Shown here in pieces: positions 18,820 to 28,078 of a DNA stretch of 64,000 nucleotides; within the stretch, counting starts at the first letter, position 1, and the number at the start of each line of letters is the position of its first letter. A program made the translations under genes and the position numbers. The notes beneath the pieces were generated by a model. The model saw only the letters and a program-made list of their open reading frames with translations, was not told where the DNA came from and made no database searches. The DNA comes from Keratinibaculum paraultunense (GTDB taxonomy: Bacteria; Bacillota; Clostridia; Tissierellales; Tepidimicrobiaceae): assembly GCF_016767175.1 (NCBI RefSeq), contig NZ_CP068564.1:620001-684000 (forward strand), in the 5' to 3' direction.

Positions 18820-20061
18820 ATGAGAAGAGTAGTTGTAACGGGGCTAGGACCTGTAACTTCTATAGGAATAGGTAAAGAAGAATACTGGAATTCTCTTATT
18901 GAAGGAAGATCAGGTATATCACATATAACTAAATTTGATACAGAAGGATATACTACAACAATTGGTTCTGAAGTTAAAGAATTTAATCCAGAAAAATATA
19001 TGGATAAAAAAGAAGCAAAACGAATGGACAGATTTGCTCAATTTGCGATAGCAGGAACCCAATTAGCATTAGAGGATAGTGGATTGGATTTAGATAATAT
19101 TGATAAAAGAAGAGTAGGAGTAGTACTAGGTTCTGGAGTAGGAGGCATAGAAACCTTAGAAATAGAACACACTAAATTGATGGAAAGAGGAGCTAAAAGA
19201 GTAAGTCCATTTTTTATTCCTATGATGATATCTAATATGGGTCCAGGACAGATAACAATGTTGTATGGGTTTAAAGGACCAAGTTTTACTATCACTACTG
19301 CTTGTGCTTCAGGTAATCATGCTATAGGGGAATCTTTTAGAATGATTCAAAGAGGCAGTGCAGATATAGTAGTTACAGGAGGTAGTGAAGCAGCAGTAAG
19401 TCCTATTTCTGTAGCAGGATTTTGTTCCATGAAAGCACTTTCTAAAAGGAATGAAGAGCCAGAAAAAGCTAGTCGTCCCTTTGACAAGGATAGAGATGGC
19501 TTTGTTATAGGAGAAGGGGCAGGTATACTTATATTAGAGGAATTGGAACATGCTTTAAATAGGAATGCCCATATATATGGAGAAATAATTGGATATGGTG
19601 CTACATCTGATGCTTATCATGTAACTGCACCAGATCCAGAAGCAGAAGGGGCAACTATGGCTATGAAATTAGCCATGGAGGATGCAGGTATAGACTACAA
19701 GTTAGTAGATTATATAAATGCTCATGGAACCAGCACTTATTATAATGATAAATTAGAAACTTTAGCTATTAAAAAGGCATTTAAAGATTATGCCTATAAG
19801 CTCAAGATTAGTTCCACCAAATCTATGACAGGTCATTTGTTGGGGGCAGCAGGAGGAATAGAAGCCATAGCTACGGTATTAGCTATGGAAAAAGGAATAA
19901 TACCTCCTACAATTAATCTAGAAACTCCTGATCCAGAGTGTGACTTAGATTATACACCAAATAAAGCCTGTGCTATGGATATAAATTATGCTTTATCCAA
20001 TTCCTTAGGCTTTGGTGGACATAATTGTACTATTTTATTTAAAAAATACAAAAATGAATAA
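18820..20061 (+). CDS. fabF: 3-Oxoacyl-ACP synthase II FabF
   Basis: 413 residues. The thiolase-fold catalytic residues are Cys162 (TTACASGNHAIG), His302 (NAHGTSTYYND) and His339 (SMTGHLLGAAGG). FabF elongates acyl-ACP with malonyl-ACP by decarboxylative condensation. It is the last gene of the operon and is followed by a clear terminator. The acc genes for malonyl-CoA are not in this window. Confidence 0.96.
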   Translation: MRRVVVTGLGPVTSIGIGKEEYWNSLIEGRSGISHITKFDTEGYTTTIGSEVKEFNPEKYMDKKEAKRMDRFAQFAIAGTQLALEDSGLDLDNIDKRRVGVVLGSGVGGIETLEIEHTKLMERGAKRVSPFFIPMMISNMGPGQITMLYGFKGPSFTITTACASGNHAIGESFRMIQRGSADIVVTGGSEAAVSPISVAGFCSMKALSKRNEEPEKASRPFDKDRDGFVIGEGAGILILEELEHALNRNAHIYGEIIGYGATSDAYHVTAPDPEAEGATMAMKLAMEDAGIDYKLVDYINAHGTSTYYNDKLETLAIKKAFKDYAYKLKISSTKSMTGHLLGAAGGIEAIATVLAMEKGIIPPTINLETPDPECDLDYTPNKACAMDINYALSNSLGFGGHNCTILFKKYKNE

Positions 20062-20075
20062 TATTTATTTTTATT

Positions 20076-20105
20076 AAATACACTTCCTATATAGGAAGTG
20101 TATTT
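20076..20105 (+). terminator. Terminator of the fatty-acid operon
   Basis: A perfect 15-bp inverted repeat, AAATACACTTCCTAT and its complement, is followed by TTTAATTT, 15 nt after fabF. Confidence 0.8.
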
Positions 20106-20268
20106 AATTTCTATAACCTTTAATCTAAATTTTATATTTTTATATTGTTTACTTACATCTCTTCTCAGTACCAGCATATTATTTTATACTTATGAATCAG
20201 AATATTACAATTATTAAAGTAATATTGTTATATTAATTCATAATTTTTAGTAACCGTATTTAAAAAAC

Positions 20269-20297
20269 TTGACATGTCCTATGAACAAGATTATAAT
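20269..20297 (+). promoter_or_regulatory. Consensus promoter of the DUF3798 importer operon
   Basis: TTGACA, exactly 17 bp, then TATAAT: a perfect housekeeping promoter. It leaves a leader of about 160 nt before the first gene. The 20106-20268 stretch upstream is AT-rich and shows no gene. Confidence 0.8.
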
Positions 20298-20411
20298 TAA
20301 CATATGATTATAGGGCATATATACTGAATTTTATAGCATTTAATTCACTATTTCGACATATTATTACATTTTTCTTAATATTTATATAAATTAATAAAAT
20401 AAATTTTTGGT

Positions 20412-20443
20412 TTTAAATCTTTCATAATTATGAAAGATTTAAA
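20412..20443. promoter_or_regulatory. 32-bp perfect palindrome in the DUF3798 operon leader
   Basis: TTTAAATCTTTCATAA is followed immediately by its exact reverse complement. It is about 115 nt downstream of the -10 box and ends 10 nt before AAGGAGGTG. It may be a repressor site in the transcribed leader or an RNA hairpin close to the RBS. It has no T-run typical of a terminator. Confidence 0.55.
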
Positions 20444-20466
20444 TATAAAATTAAGGAGGTGCACTT

Positions 20467-21600
20467 GTGAAAAAAAGAGTTTTAGTATTTTTATTGATGG
20501 CAGTATTGTCACTAAGTTTAGTAGGATGTGGAGGTGAAAAAACAACAGGGGGAGAAGGTAAGGAGGATTTAGATTTTAAAATAGGAATAGCCACAGGAAC
20601 CGTATCGCAAGGCGAAGAGGAGTTTCGTGCTGCTGAGAATGCTATAGCAAAATACGGTAAAGACGCTATTGAACATGTTACTTATCCTGATAAATTTAGT
20701 GAGGAACAAGAAACTACTATAGCTCAAATTACAAGTTTAGCAGCTGATCCAAAAGTAAAGGCAATAATTGTATGTCAAGGAGTACCTGGTGCTGCAGCTG
20801 CTATAGACAAGATAAAAGAAGATAGAGATGACATATTATTTATAGTAGGATTGCCTCATGAAGATCCAGAAACTATTTCTGCTCGTGCTGATATTGTACT
20901 GGAGACGGATCAATTAAAACGAGGGGAAACAATAGTAAATTTAGCACATGAAATGGGAGCAAAAACTTTTATACACTATTCTTTCCCAAGACATATGTCA
21001 CAAGAACTATTGGCTCGAAGACGTGATAAAATGAAAGAGACATGTGAAGCATTAGGCATAGATTTGGTGGAGGTAGATGCACCAGATCCAACAGGAGATG
21101 CTGGTATTTCTGGAGCACAACAGTTTATGATTGAAGATGTTCCAAGACAAGTTGAGAAATATGGGAAAGATACAGCATTTTTTAGTACTAATTGTGCTAT
21201 GCAAGAACCATTAATAAAAGCAGTTCTAGATACAGGCGCTATATATCCTGAACAGTGTTGCCCAAGTCCATATCATGCTTATCCAGGAGCTTTAGGAATA
21301 GAAATTCCTGAGGATAAAGCTGGGGATGTTGATTATATGCTAGAACAAATTAGAGAAAAAATCAAAGAAGCTGGAGCTAGTGGAAGATTTGCTACTTGGC
21401 AAGCATCAGCTAATATGACAATGATAGAAGCAGCTGTTGAATATGCTGTAGATTATGGCAAAGGAGAAGTAGAAAAATTTGATAAAGATCATATGATAAA
21501 AATTTTAAAAGAAGTGACTGGTGACGACGATTTAATAGTTAATGAATTAGAAGGGAATCCTAATTTCCTAATGTTTATAGTAAGTTCAGAAATATTTTAA
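20467..21600 (+). CDS. DUF3798-type substrate-binding lipoprotein
   Basis: 377 residues from a GTG 4-6 nt after AAGGAGGTGC. The signal peptide ends in LSLVGC with the lipidated cysteine at residue 21, so it should be tethered outside the membrane. The body has the periplasmic-binding-protein look (FKIGIATGTVSQGEEEF, KVKAIIVCQGVPGAAAAID, DILFIVGLPHEDP) and resembles the DUF3798 family, which I recall as a relative of BMP-type binding proteins. It is followed by an ABC ATPase and two permeases in one operon, so it most likely delivers the substrate to them. The substrate is not known; the permease type suggests a nucleoside, sugar or similar small polar molecule. Confidence 0.8.
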   Translation: MKKRVLVFLLMAVLSLSLVGCGGEKTTGGEGKEDLDFKIGIATGTVSQGEEEFRAAENAIAKYGKDAIEHVTYPDKFSEEQETTIAQITSLAADPKVKAIIVCQGVPGAAAAIDKIKEDRDDILFIVGLPHEDPETISARADIVLETDQLKRGETIVNLAHEMGAKTFIHYSFPRHMSQELLARRRDKMKETCEALGIDLVEVDAPDPTGDAGISGAQQFMIEDVPRQVEKYGKDTAFFSTNCAMQEPLIKAVLDTGAIYPEQCCPSPYHAYPGALGIEIPEDKAGDVDYMLEQIREKIKEAGASGRFATWQASANMTMIEAAVEYAVDYGKGEVEKFDKDHMIKILKEVTGDDDLIVNELEGNPNFLMFIVSSEIF

Positions 21601-21605
21601 GCTGT

Positions 21606-21625
21606 GAGGTCGTGTATGCGACCTC
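21606..21625 (+). promoter_or_regulatory. Intercistronic hairpin between binding protein and ATPase genes
   Basis: GAGGTCG and CGACCTC are separated by 6 nt, followed by a pyrimidine-rich stretch. Such hairpins often cause partial termination or protect the upstream mRNA, giving more binding protein than ATPase. The effect here is inferred. Confidence 0.55.
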
Positions 21626-21655
21626 CTTCTTCTTAAATTAAGGAGGTATATTTTT

Positions 21656-23239
21656 ATGGATTTACTCCAAATGAAAAATATAAGTAAATATTATGATGAA
21701 AATAAAGTTCTAAATGATGTTAATTTAACTATTAAAGAAGGAGAAATACATGGTCTTGTAGGGGAAAATGGAGCTGGAAAATCTACTTTGATGAATATAT
21801 TATTTGGGATGCCAGTTATTCAATCTACAGGAGGATATGAAGGTGAAATATTGATAAATGGAGAGCCATTTATTCCTACTGATCCAAAAGATGCTATGGA
21901 TGTTGGAATAGGTATGGTGCATCAAGAATTTATGCTTATCCCAGGATTTACAATTACAGAAAATATTAAGATAAATAGAGAAATAACAAAACCTACTGTT
22001 ATTAGTAAGGTATTTGGAAAGTCATTAGAAAAATTAGACTATGAGGCTATGGCAAAGGATGCTAGAATAGCATTGCAAAAGTTAGATATGTCAATAGATG
22101 AATATTTGCCTATAGCTGGATTACCTGTTGGTTATATGCAATTTATAGAAATTGCAAGAGAGATAGACAAAACTCATTTGAAACTTTTAATATTAGATGA
22201 GCCTACTGCAGTACTTACAGAAACGGAAGCAGCTAAATTTTTAGAGATTATTAAGCGATTAGCTGATTCAGGAATTTCTATATTATTCATATCTCACAGG
22301 CTAGAAGAAATAAAAAAAGTTTCAGACACTATAACTATTTTAAGAGATGGTGAATTGGTTAAAACTGTAAGTGCTGATGAAATAGATATACCTGAAATAG
22401 CTCGTTTAATGGTAGGAAGAAAAATTGAGTTTACTCGAATAGCAGAAGATAATAAAATTAAAAAAGATGAAGTATTACTAGAGATTAAAAATTTGAGAGT
22501 TAATATGCCTGGTGAAAGAGTAAATGGAGTTGATTTAACAGTTAAAAAAGGTGAAATATTAGGTATTGGAGGTTTGGCTGGTCAAGGGAAAATTGGAATT
22601 GCAAATGGAATAATGGGTTTATATGAGACATCAGGAACTATTATTAAAAATGGAAAGGAGCTACCATTAAATAATCCCAGAGAAGCTTTGAAATCCTCCA
22701 TTGCGTTTTTATCTGAAGATAGACGAGGTGTTGGTCTATTATTAGATCATTCTATAGAATTTAATATTGTGTTTTCCAGCTTGGAAATACAGGGAAGATT
22801 TCTTAAAAAAGTAGGACCATTAAAATTAATTGATAATGAAGAAGTTAGGAACCATGCTCTCAAAATGATAGAGGATTTAGATATTAGATGTATTGGTCCT
22901 AGGCAACACACTAGACATTTGAGTGGCGGAAATCAGCAAAAAGTGTGTATAGCTCGAGCTTTGACTTTAGAGCCTGATTTATTGTTAGTATCAGAGCCTA
23001 CAAGAGGCATAGATATTGGAGCTAAAAAGCTAGTATTAGATACATTAGTTAGCTTAAATAGAGAACTAGGTGTAACAATTATTATTACCTCTAGTGAATT
23101 AGGGGAACTTCGTCAAATATCCGATAGAATTGCAATAATATATGATGGAAAACTAGCTGGTATTCTTAAGCCAGATGCTTCTGATGAAACTTTTGGGCTG
23201 TTAATGGCTGGAGAGAGTATAGAAAAGGTGGTGGACTAG
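21656..23239 (+). CDS. ABC transporter ATP-binding protein, dual-domain (nucleoside/sugar importer type)
   Basis: 527 residues with two fused nucleotide-binding domains. Domain 1 (about 1-250) has Walker A GENGAGKST, Walker B LLILDEPTAV and a weak signature, GLPVGYMQF. Domain 2 (about 265-520) has a degenerate Walker A, GGLAGQGKIG, but a normal signature LSGGNQQK and a Walker B-like LLVSEPTRGID with serine where aspartate is usual, common in this subfamily. This is the architecture of ribose/nucleoside-type importers (RbsA/YufO-like). It energises import through the two permeases that follow directly; its stop codon abuts the next ATG. Confidence 0.92.
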   Translation: MDLLQMKNISKYYDENKVLNDVNLTIKEGEIHGLVGENGAGKSTLMNILFGMPVIQSTGGYEGEILINGEPFIPTDPKDAMDVGIGMVHQEFMLIPGFTITENIKINREITKPTVISKVFGKSLEKLDYEAMAKDARIALQKLDMSIDEYLPIAGLPVGYMQFIEIAREIDKTHLKLLILDEPTAVLTETEAAKFLEIIKRLADSGISILFISHRLEEIKKVSDTITILRDGELVKTVSADEIDIPEIARLMVGRKIEFTRIAEDNKIKKDEVLLEIKNLRVNMPGERVNGVDLTVKKGEILGIGGLAGQGKIGIANGIMGLYETSGTIIKNGKELPLNNPREALKSSIAFLSEDRRGVGLLLDHSIEFNIVFSSLEIQGRFLKKVGPLKLIDNEEVRNHALKMIEDLDIRCIGPRQHTRHLSGGNQQKVCIARALTLEPDLLLVSEPTRGIDIGAKKLVLDTLVSLNRELGVTIIITSSELGELRQISDRIAIIYDGKLAGILKPDASDETFGLLMAGESIEKVVD

Positions 23240-24271
23240 ATGAAAGAGTTTATTAAGAAAGTGGGATTTCCAAGATTTATAATTACAGTATTTTTGATAG
23301 CTTTAATTGTATTAGCGGTTTATTTAAATATTCCATTATCTGGATTGTTAACTGATATGTTAGTTCGTTTTGGTATGAATGCCATATTAGTATTAGCCAT
23401 GATACCTGGAATACAATCTGGTATTGGTCTTAATTTCAATCTTCCCTTAGGTATTATATTTGGATTGATAGGGGCATTAATTAGTATAGAATTTAAACTT
23501 TCTGGTTTCTTGGGATTATTTTTATCCATATTAATAGCTGCTCCATTGGCTGCAATAGCAGGTTATTTCTATGGGAAAATGTTAAATAGGATTAAAGGGG
23601 AAGAGATGACTGTTGGAAATTATATTGGATTTTCTGTAGTTTCGGGTATGTGTATATTTTGGTTAATAGCACCTTTTTCTAGTCCAGAACTTATATGGGC
23701 TTATGGAGGTAATGGTCTTCGAGTTACTGTATCTTTAGAGTCATCAATTGCTCATGTATTAAATAATTTTTTAGCTTTTAATATAGGAAATGTTACTATT
23801 CCAACAGGATTGTTACTATGTTTTGCTTTATTTGCTTTTATAGTATGGATATATGGGAGGAGCAATAAAGGATTATCAATGATAGTGGCTGGAAGTAATC
23901 CCAATTTTGCTATGTCAAATGGTATAGATGTAGACAAGCAGAGAATTAAAGGTACTGTTATATCCACAGTTTTAGCTGCAATAGGGATTATCATATATAG
24001 TCAAGCTTTTGGATTTCTACAATTATATAATGCTCCATTATATTCTGCAATGCCTGCAGCTGCAGCTATATTAATAGGTGGTGCAACTTTGAAAAAAGCC
24101 AATATAGTACATGTAATAGTGGGAACACTCCTTTTTCAGTCTTTGTTAGTAGTAGCATTACCTGTAGTGAATGTAATTGCAGAAGGTAGTATGTCTGAAG
24201 TAATAAGGACAATTGTAAGTAATGGTATTATTCTATATGCATTGACTCGGGAGGAAGGTGAAACAGCATGA
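23240..24271 (+). CDS. ABC importer permease 1 (BPD_transp_2 type)
   Basis: 343 residues with about nine or ten hydrophobic segments and the BPD_transp_2 pattern of branched-chain/sugar/nucleoside permeases (GIQSGIGLNFNLPLGIIFGL near residue 60, a GSNPNFAMSNGIDV EAA-like loop near residue 220, and AAAAILIGGATLKKA later). It starts at the base after the ATPase stop codon. It overlaps the next permease by 4 nt (ATGA), which suggests strict co-translation. It forms the membrane channel with the second permease. Confidence 0.88.
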   Translation: MKEFIKKVGFPRFIITVFLIALIVLAVYLNIPLSGLLTDMLVRFGMNAILVLAMIPGIQSGIGLNFNLPLGIIFGLIGALISIEFKLSGFLGLFLSILIAAPLAAIAGYFYGKMLNRIKGEEMTVGNYIGFSVVSGMCIFWLIAPFSSPELIWAYGGNGLRVTVSLESSIAHVLNNFLAFNIGNVTIPTGLLLCFALFAFIVWIYGRSNKGLSMIVAGSNPNFAMSNGIDVDKQRIKGTVISTVLAAIGIIIYSQAFGFLQLYNAPLYSAMPAAAAILIGGATLKKANIVHVIVGTLLFQSLLVVALPVVNVIAEGSMSEVIRTIVSNGIILYALTREEGETA

Positions 24272-25329
24272 TAGTACCAATTATATTCTTAATATTATGT
24301 ATTGTAGGGTCCTTTTTTACAGGACTTCCTGCTAGCTTTTTAGTAAATGAAATGATAATACGTTTAGCAAGAAACTTAATATTAGTATTGTCATTAATTT
24401 TTCCTGTAATTACTGGATTGGGATTAAATTTTGCAATAACTTTGGGAGCTATGGCAGGACAAATTGCATTGATCATTATAACTAATTTTTCAATAGGTGG
24501 TCCAGGAGGATTTTTCTTAAGCCTCTTAATTTCAACGCCTTTTGCTATATTGTTTGGATTTCTTGTAGGAAAAATATTAAATAAAGCAGTAGGAAAAGAA
24601 ATGATAACTAGTATGGTTCTAGGGTTTTTTGCAAATGGAATTTATCAACTTGTATTCCTCTTATTTGCTGGTACAATTTTTCCAATAAGAAATGATACTT
24701 TGTTATTGCCTTCTGGTATAGGTATAAAAAATACTGTGGATTTAGCTAGTATTAAATATTCTTTAGATCATTTAATTCCTTTTGATAAAATTAAATTGCC
24801 AATATTTCAAAAATTGGCTGAATATCCAATAGCTACTTTTTTACTTATATTGTTGTTATTCTTATTGATGGGATATTTACTTAAGACAAAGTTAGGGCAG
24901 GACATGAGAGCAGTTGGGCAAGATCCAGAAGTAGCGAGGATTTCAGGTATTAATGTAGAAAAGACTAAAATAATATCTGTAATCATTTCTACAGTACTAG
25001 CTGCATGGGGTCAAATAGTATTTTTACAAAATATTGGAACTATGCAAACTTATGGCAGCCATTCTCAAGTAGGACTATTTGCAGTGGCTTCTTTATTAGT
25101 TGGAGGTGCTACTGTAGATAAAGCTTCTTGGAAAGAAGCTTTGATTGGTACATTTTTATTCCATTTCTTGTTTGTAATATCACCGTTAGCAGGTCAAAAT
25201 CTATTTGGCAATGCTCAAATAGGTGAATACTTTAGAGTATTTGTAGCATATGGAGTTATAGGTTTAGCATTAGTACTTCATGCTTGGGAAAAGGATAAGG
25301 CGAAAATTACCCTTAGTGATATAGATTAA
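24268..25329 (+). CDS. ABC importer permease 2 (BPD_transp_2 type)
   Basis: 353 residues with about ten membrane segments. It resembles permease 1: FPVITGLGLNFAITLGAMAG early, a DMRAVGQDPEVARISGINV coupling loop near residue 215 and FAVASLLVGGATVDKASW later. Its start overlaps the end of permease 1. It completes a heterodimeric importer whose four genes all lie between a consensus promoter and the terminator at 25351. A regulatory or catabolic gene that would reveal the substrate is not present. Confidence 0.88.
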   Translation: MIVPIIFLILCIVGSFFTGLPASFLVNEMIIRLARNLILVLSLIFPVITGLGLNFAITLGAMAGQIALIIITNFSIGGPGGFFLSLLISTPFAILFGFLVGKILNKAVGKEMITSMVLGFFANGIYQLVFLLFAGTIFPIRNDTLLLPSGIGIKNTVDLASIKYSLDHLIPFDKIKLPIFQKLAEYPIATFLLILLLFLLMGYLLKTKLGQDMRAVGQDPEVARISGINVEKTKIISVIISTVLAAWGQIVFLQNIGTMQTYGSHSQVGLFAVASLLVGGATVDKASWKEALIGTFLFHFLFVISPLAGQNLFGNAQIGEYFRVFVAYGVIGLALVLHAWEKDKAKITLSDID

Positions 25330-25350
25330 TATTTATTCTTGTTAATTTAG

Positions 25351-25384
25351 AAAAACTCATTTCTATTATAGAAATGAGTTTTTT
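25351..25384 (+). terminator. Terminator of the DUF3798 importer operon
   Basis: AAAAACTCATTTCTA pairs with TAGAAATGAGTTTTT and is followed by further T residues, 22 nt after the last permease gene. Confidence 0.85.
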
Positions 25385-25470
25385 CAAGTTAAATCGTATT
25401 TTTTGTCTTTTAATTATAAAAGTAGATGATATAATATATTTAGAGACTCTAAACAAGTGAGGGTGATTAA

Positions 25471-26844
25471 ATGAAAAAACGGAACAAAAAAGAAATGATA
25501 CTAAATGGAAATATGTACAATACATTGATTTTACTATCTATACCTATTATGATAAACAATTTAATTCAAACTCTCTATAATCTAGCAGATGGAATTTGGG
25601 TAAGTAAATTAGGTTCAGTTCAATTTGCTGCTACATCTTTTGTGTGGCCAGTAAATTTTTTGTTTATTTCTATAGGTTTTGGATTATCTATTGCTGGAAC
25701 CTCCATATTATCCCAGTTAATAGGAGGAGATAAATATGAAGATGCAAATAGATATGCTGAGCAAATAGTAGTTATATCCATGTTGATTTCCATTATATTT
25801 GCAGCAATTGGATATTTATTAAGCCCTTATCTAATAAAGATTATGGGAGCAAAAGGAGATTTAGCAAAATATAGTAATATATATTTAAGGATAACCTTTT
25901 TGGATATGCCTTTTATGTTTTTATTTTTTAATTTTAACTCTATAATGACTGCTCAAGGGAATACTTTGATTCCTACTATATTAAGTGGAATTAGTGCGTT
26001 GCTTAATGCTATATTAGATCCAATATTTATATTTACATTGGATATGGGTATAGCAGGAGCAGCTATTGCTACTCTTTTATCACGAGTTGTGTTAGCTATA
26101 GCAGGGATGATAGTATTATATAAATTTGAAACTATTATAAGACCAAGTTTTAAAGAATTTAAATTTGAGAGGGAGAAAATTTTTAAGATTATAGACGTAG
26201 CTTTACCATCCTCTATAGGACAATCGGGTTCTGCTTTAGGTTTTATGGTGCTAAATGGTTTTATTGCTTCCTATGGTACTTCCACTATGGCAGCTTATGG
26301 AATGGTAAATAGAATTACATCATTGGTAATGCAGCCAGCATCGGGTATTGGTGCAGCTTTAACATCTATAGTAGGTCAAAATATTGGAGCTAATCAAATG
26401 GATAGAGTAAAAGAAGCTTTTAGAAAAGCACTAGTTTTTACGGTTACATTAGGAATTATTGGTTGTATGTTTATGCTTTGGAAAGACAAAGGAATAATTA
26501 ACTTTTTTATGCGTTCTAAAGACGATTTAGAGGTTATAAATCAAGGGATTGAATATTTGAGATATAGTGCTCTTTTTACACCTTTAATGGGAGTGTTTAG
26601 TGTACTTCAAGGTTTATTTCAAGGTGCGGGGCATACTAAATATTCCATGTCAATGGAAATAGGAAGACTTTGGTTTGTAAGGCTGCCTATGATTCTCATA
26701 TTTAAGCATTTTACTAATATTGGACCAACAGGAATATGGATTTCCATGAGTGTTAGTAATTTAATAGTGTGTATATATGGGTATTTAATTTATAGAAAGG
26801 ATACTTGGCAGCAAAGAGTAGTAGATATGGAAACTACCGTATAA
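25471..26844 (+). CDS. MATE family efflux transporter, copy 1
   Basis: 457 residues with about twelve membrane segments and two repeated halves, typical of MATE (NorM/DinF-like) exporters, which expel drugs or metabolites by Na+ or H+ antiport. Marks include the N-terminal IPIMINNLIQTLYNLADGIW and, in the second half, GIGAALTSIVGQNIGANQ. It is closely similar to the MATE protein at 28079-29446, with long identical blocks (for example VSKLGSVQFAATSFVWPV and NFNSIM). The upstream sequences of both genes also share a GATGATATAATAT block. This suggests a local duplication. Substrate unknown. Confidence 0.92.
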   Translation: MKKRNKKEMILNGNMYNTLILLSIPIMINNLIQTLYNLADGIWVSKLGSVQFAATSFVWPVNFLFISIGFGLSIAGTSILSQLIGGDKYEDANRYAEQIVVISMLISIIFAAIGYLLSPYLIKIMGAKGDLAKYSNIYLRITFLDMPFMFLFFNFNSIMTAQGNTLIPTILSGISALLNAILDPIFIFTLDMGIAGAAIATLLSRVVLAIAGMIVLYKFETIIRPSFKEFKFEREKIFKIIDVALPSSIGQSGSALGFMVLNGFIASYGTSTMAAYGMVNRITSLVMQPASGIGAALTSIVGQNIGANQMDRVKEAFRKALVFTVTLGIIGCMFMLWKDKGIINFFMRSKDDLEVINQGIEYLRYSALFTPLMGVFSVLQGLFQGAGHTKYSMSMEIGRLWFVRLPMILIFKHFTNIGPTGIWISMSVSNLIVCIYGYLIYRKDTWQQRVVDMETTV

Positions 26845-26963
26845 ATATGAGATAAATCCCTATTTAATATTATATGATAGAAATTACATAAATATTAGAA
26901 GCTTTTATATACTAAATATGATAGGATCCTATATAGAGTTAATTATTAGAAGAGGTGTATTTA

Positions 26964-27803
26964 ATGATAGAATTAGGAAAGATGCAAACTTTAGAAGTAA
27001 AAAATATTACTTCAGTAGGGGTATTTTTAAATACCAAAGATAGTCAAAAAAAGGATAAGGATGTACTGTTACCTAAAAAGGAAGTACCAGAAGGAACTAA
27101 AGTAGGCGATGAAATAGAGGTATTCATATATAGGGATTTTAAAGAAAGAATTATTGCTACCACTAGAAGACCAAAGGTAATATTAGGAGAAGTAGGGCTT
27201 TTGGAAGTGGTGGATATAACAAGTATAGGTGCTTTCTTAGATTGGGGATTGGAAAAGGATTTGTTTTTACCTTTTAAGGAACAAACTACAAAATTGGAAA
27301 AGGGTAGAAAATATCCAATAGGTCTTTATATAGATAAGAGTAATAGATTGTGTGGTACTATGAAAATAAGGGATTTCTTAAGCAGTGATTCCCCTTATAA
27401 AGAAAATGATTGGGTAAAAGGAGTTATTTATAGTATTAATGATAAGTTTGGAGCGTTTGTAGCAGTGGATAATAAATATGAAGGATTAATACCTAAAAAG
27501 GAATTAATAGGGGTATATGCAATAGGAGATATAGTGGATGTAAGGGTTACAAATGTAAAAGATGATGGGAAACTAGATCTTAGTCTCAGAGACAAATTTT
27601 ATATAGAAATAGAAGAAGATGCAGAAATTATTTTAAATAAAGCAATGGAAAAGGGAGGAATATTGTATTTAAACGATTATAGTAGCCCAAAGGAAATACG
27701 CAAAGAATTAAATATGAGCAAATCTGCATTTAAAAGAGCCTTAGGAAGGCTACTTAAAGAAGAAAAGGTGGAATTTATTAAAGGTGGAATAAAGGTAAAA
27801 TAA
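26964..27803 (+). CDS. cvfB: CvfB-like S1-domain RNA-binding protein
   Basis: 279 residues from the ATG at 26964, behind AGAGGTG. Consecutive S1-like domains occupy about residues 1-200 (GVFLNTKDSQKKDKDVLLP, GAFLDWGLEKDLFLPFKEQ, FGAFVAVDNKYEGLIPKKEL), followed by a C-terminal winged helix (about 215-279, SKSAFKRALGRLLKEEKVEF). This is the CvfB/YitL architecture. CvfB binds RNA and influences virulence gene expression in Staphylococcus; its role elsewhere is unclear. The gene stands between the first MATE gene and the decayed repeat copy, and may have come to lie inside the duplicated segment. Confidence 0.9.
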   Translation: MIELGKMQTLEVKNITSVGVFLNTKDSQKKDKDVLLPKKEVPEGTKVGDEIEVFIYRDFKERIIATTRRPKVILGEVGLLEVVDITSIGAFLDWGLEKDLFLPFKEQTTKLEKGRKYPIGLYIDKSNRLCGTMKIRDFLSSDSPYKENDWVKGVIYSINDKFGAFVAVDNKYEGLIPKKELIGVYAIGDIVDVRVTNVKDDGKLDLSLRDKFYIEIEEDAEIILNKAMEKGGILYLNDYSSPKEIRKELNMSKSAFKRALGRLLKEEKVEFIKGGIKVK

Positions 27804-27819
27804 TTGAAAAATTCTATTT

Positions 27820-27921
27820 ATTTAAATGATTACTTAGAAAAATTGTTGAAACTGAAGTTGAAAGCCGTGCTCCATTAAGGATGATGCTTTTGTGCATAAA
27901 TTAGGTGGACTAGATAATAAA
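27820..27921 (+). pseudogene. Relic: C-terminus of the 180-residue gene fused to a T-box 3' fragment
   Basis: Positions 27820-27855 match 30077-30115, the last codons of the 180-residue gene (both read LNDYLE-KLL), with a 3-nt gap and a few changes. About 16 nt later, 27871-27907 match 30361-30396 of the Trp T-box leader (ATTAAG..TGATGCTTTT, TGCATAA, TTAGGTGG). The T-box core then decays: GGTGGACTAGATAA stands where GGTGGTACCGTGGA is found in the intact leader. Stem I, the specifier and most of the gene are missing. It is best read as a deleted, non-functional second copy of the gene/T-box junction. Confidence 0.65.
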
Positions 27922-27931
27922 AAACTACATG

Positions 27932-27979
27932 AAGAAGGGATATATTAGGCATGTATAATATATCCCTTCTTGTGTTTTT
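27932..27979 (+). terminator. Terminator after cvfB and the relic
   Basis: The stem AAGAAGGGATATATTA pairs with TAATATATCCCTTCTT and is followed by GTGTTTTT. It may be the former T-box terminator position or simply the cvfB terminator. Confidence 0.8.
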
Positions 27980-28078
27980 AATATTACAAAAAAATATTTC
28001 GTGTATCTAAACACTTTATTATTTAATCTATTGATGATATAATATTGTAGACTAATAAATAATTAAGGTGGGCTATGC

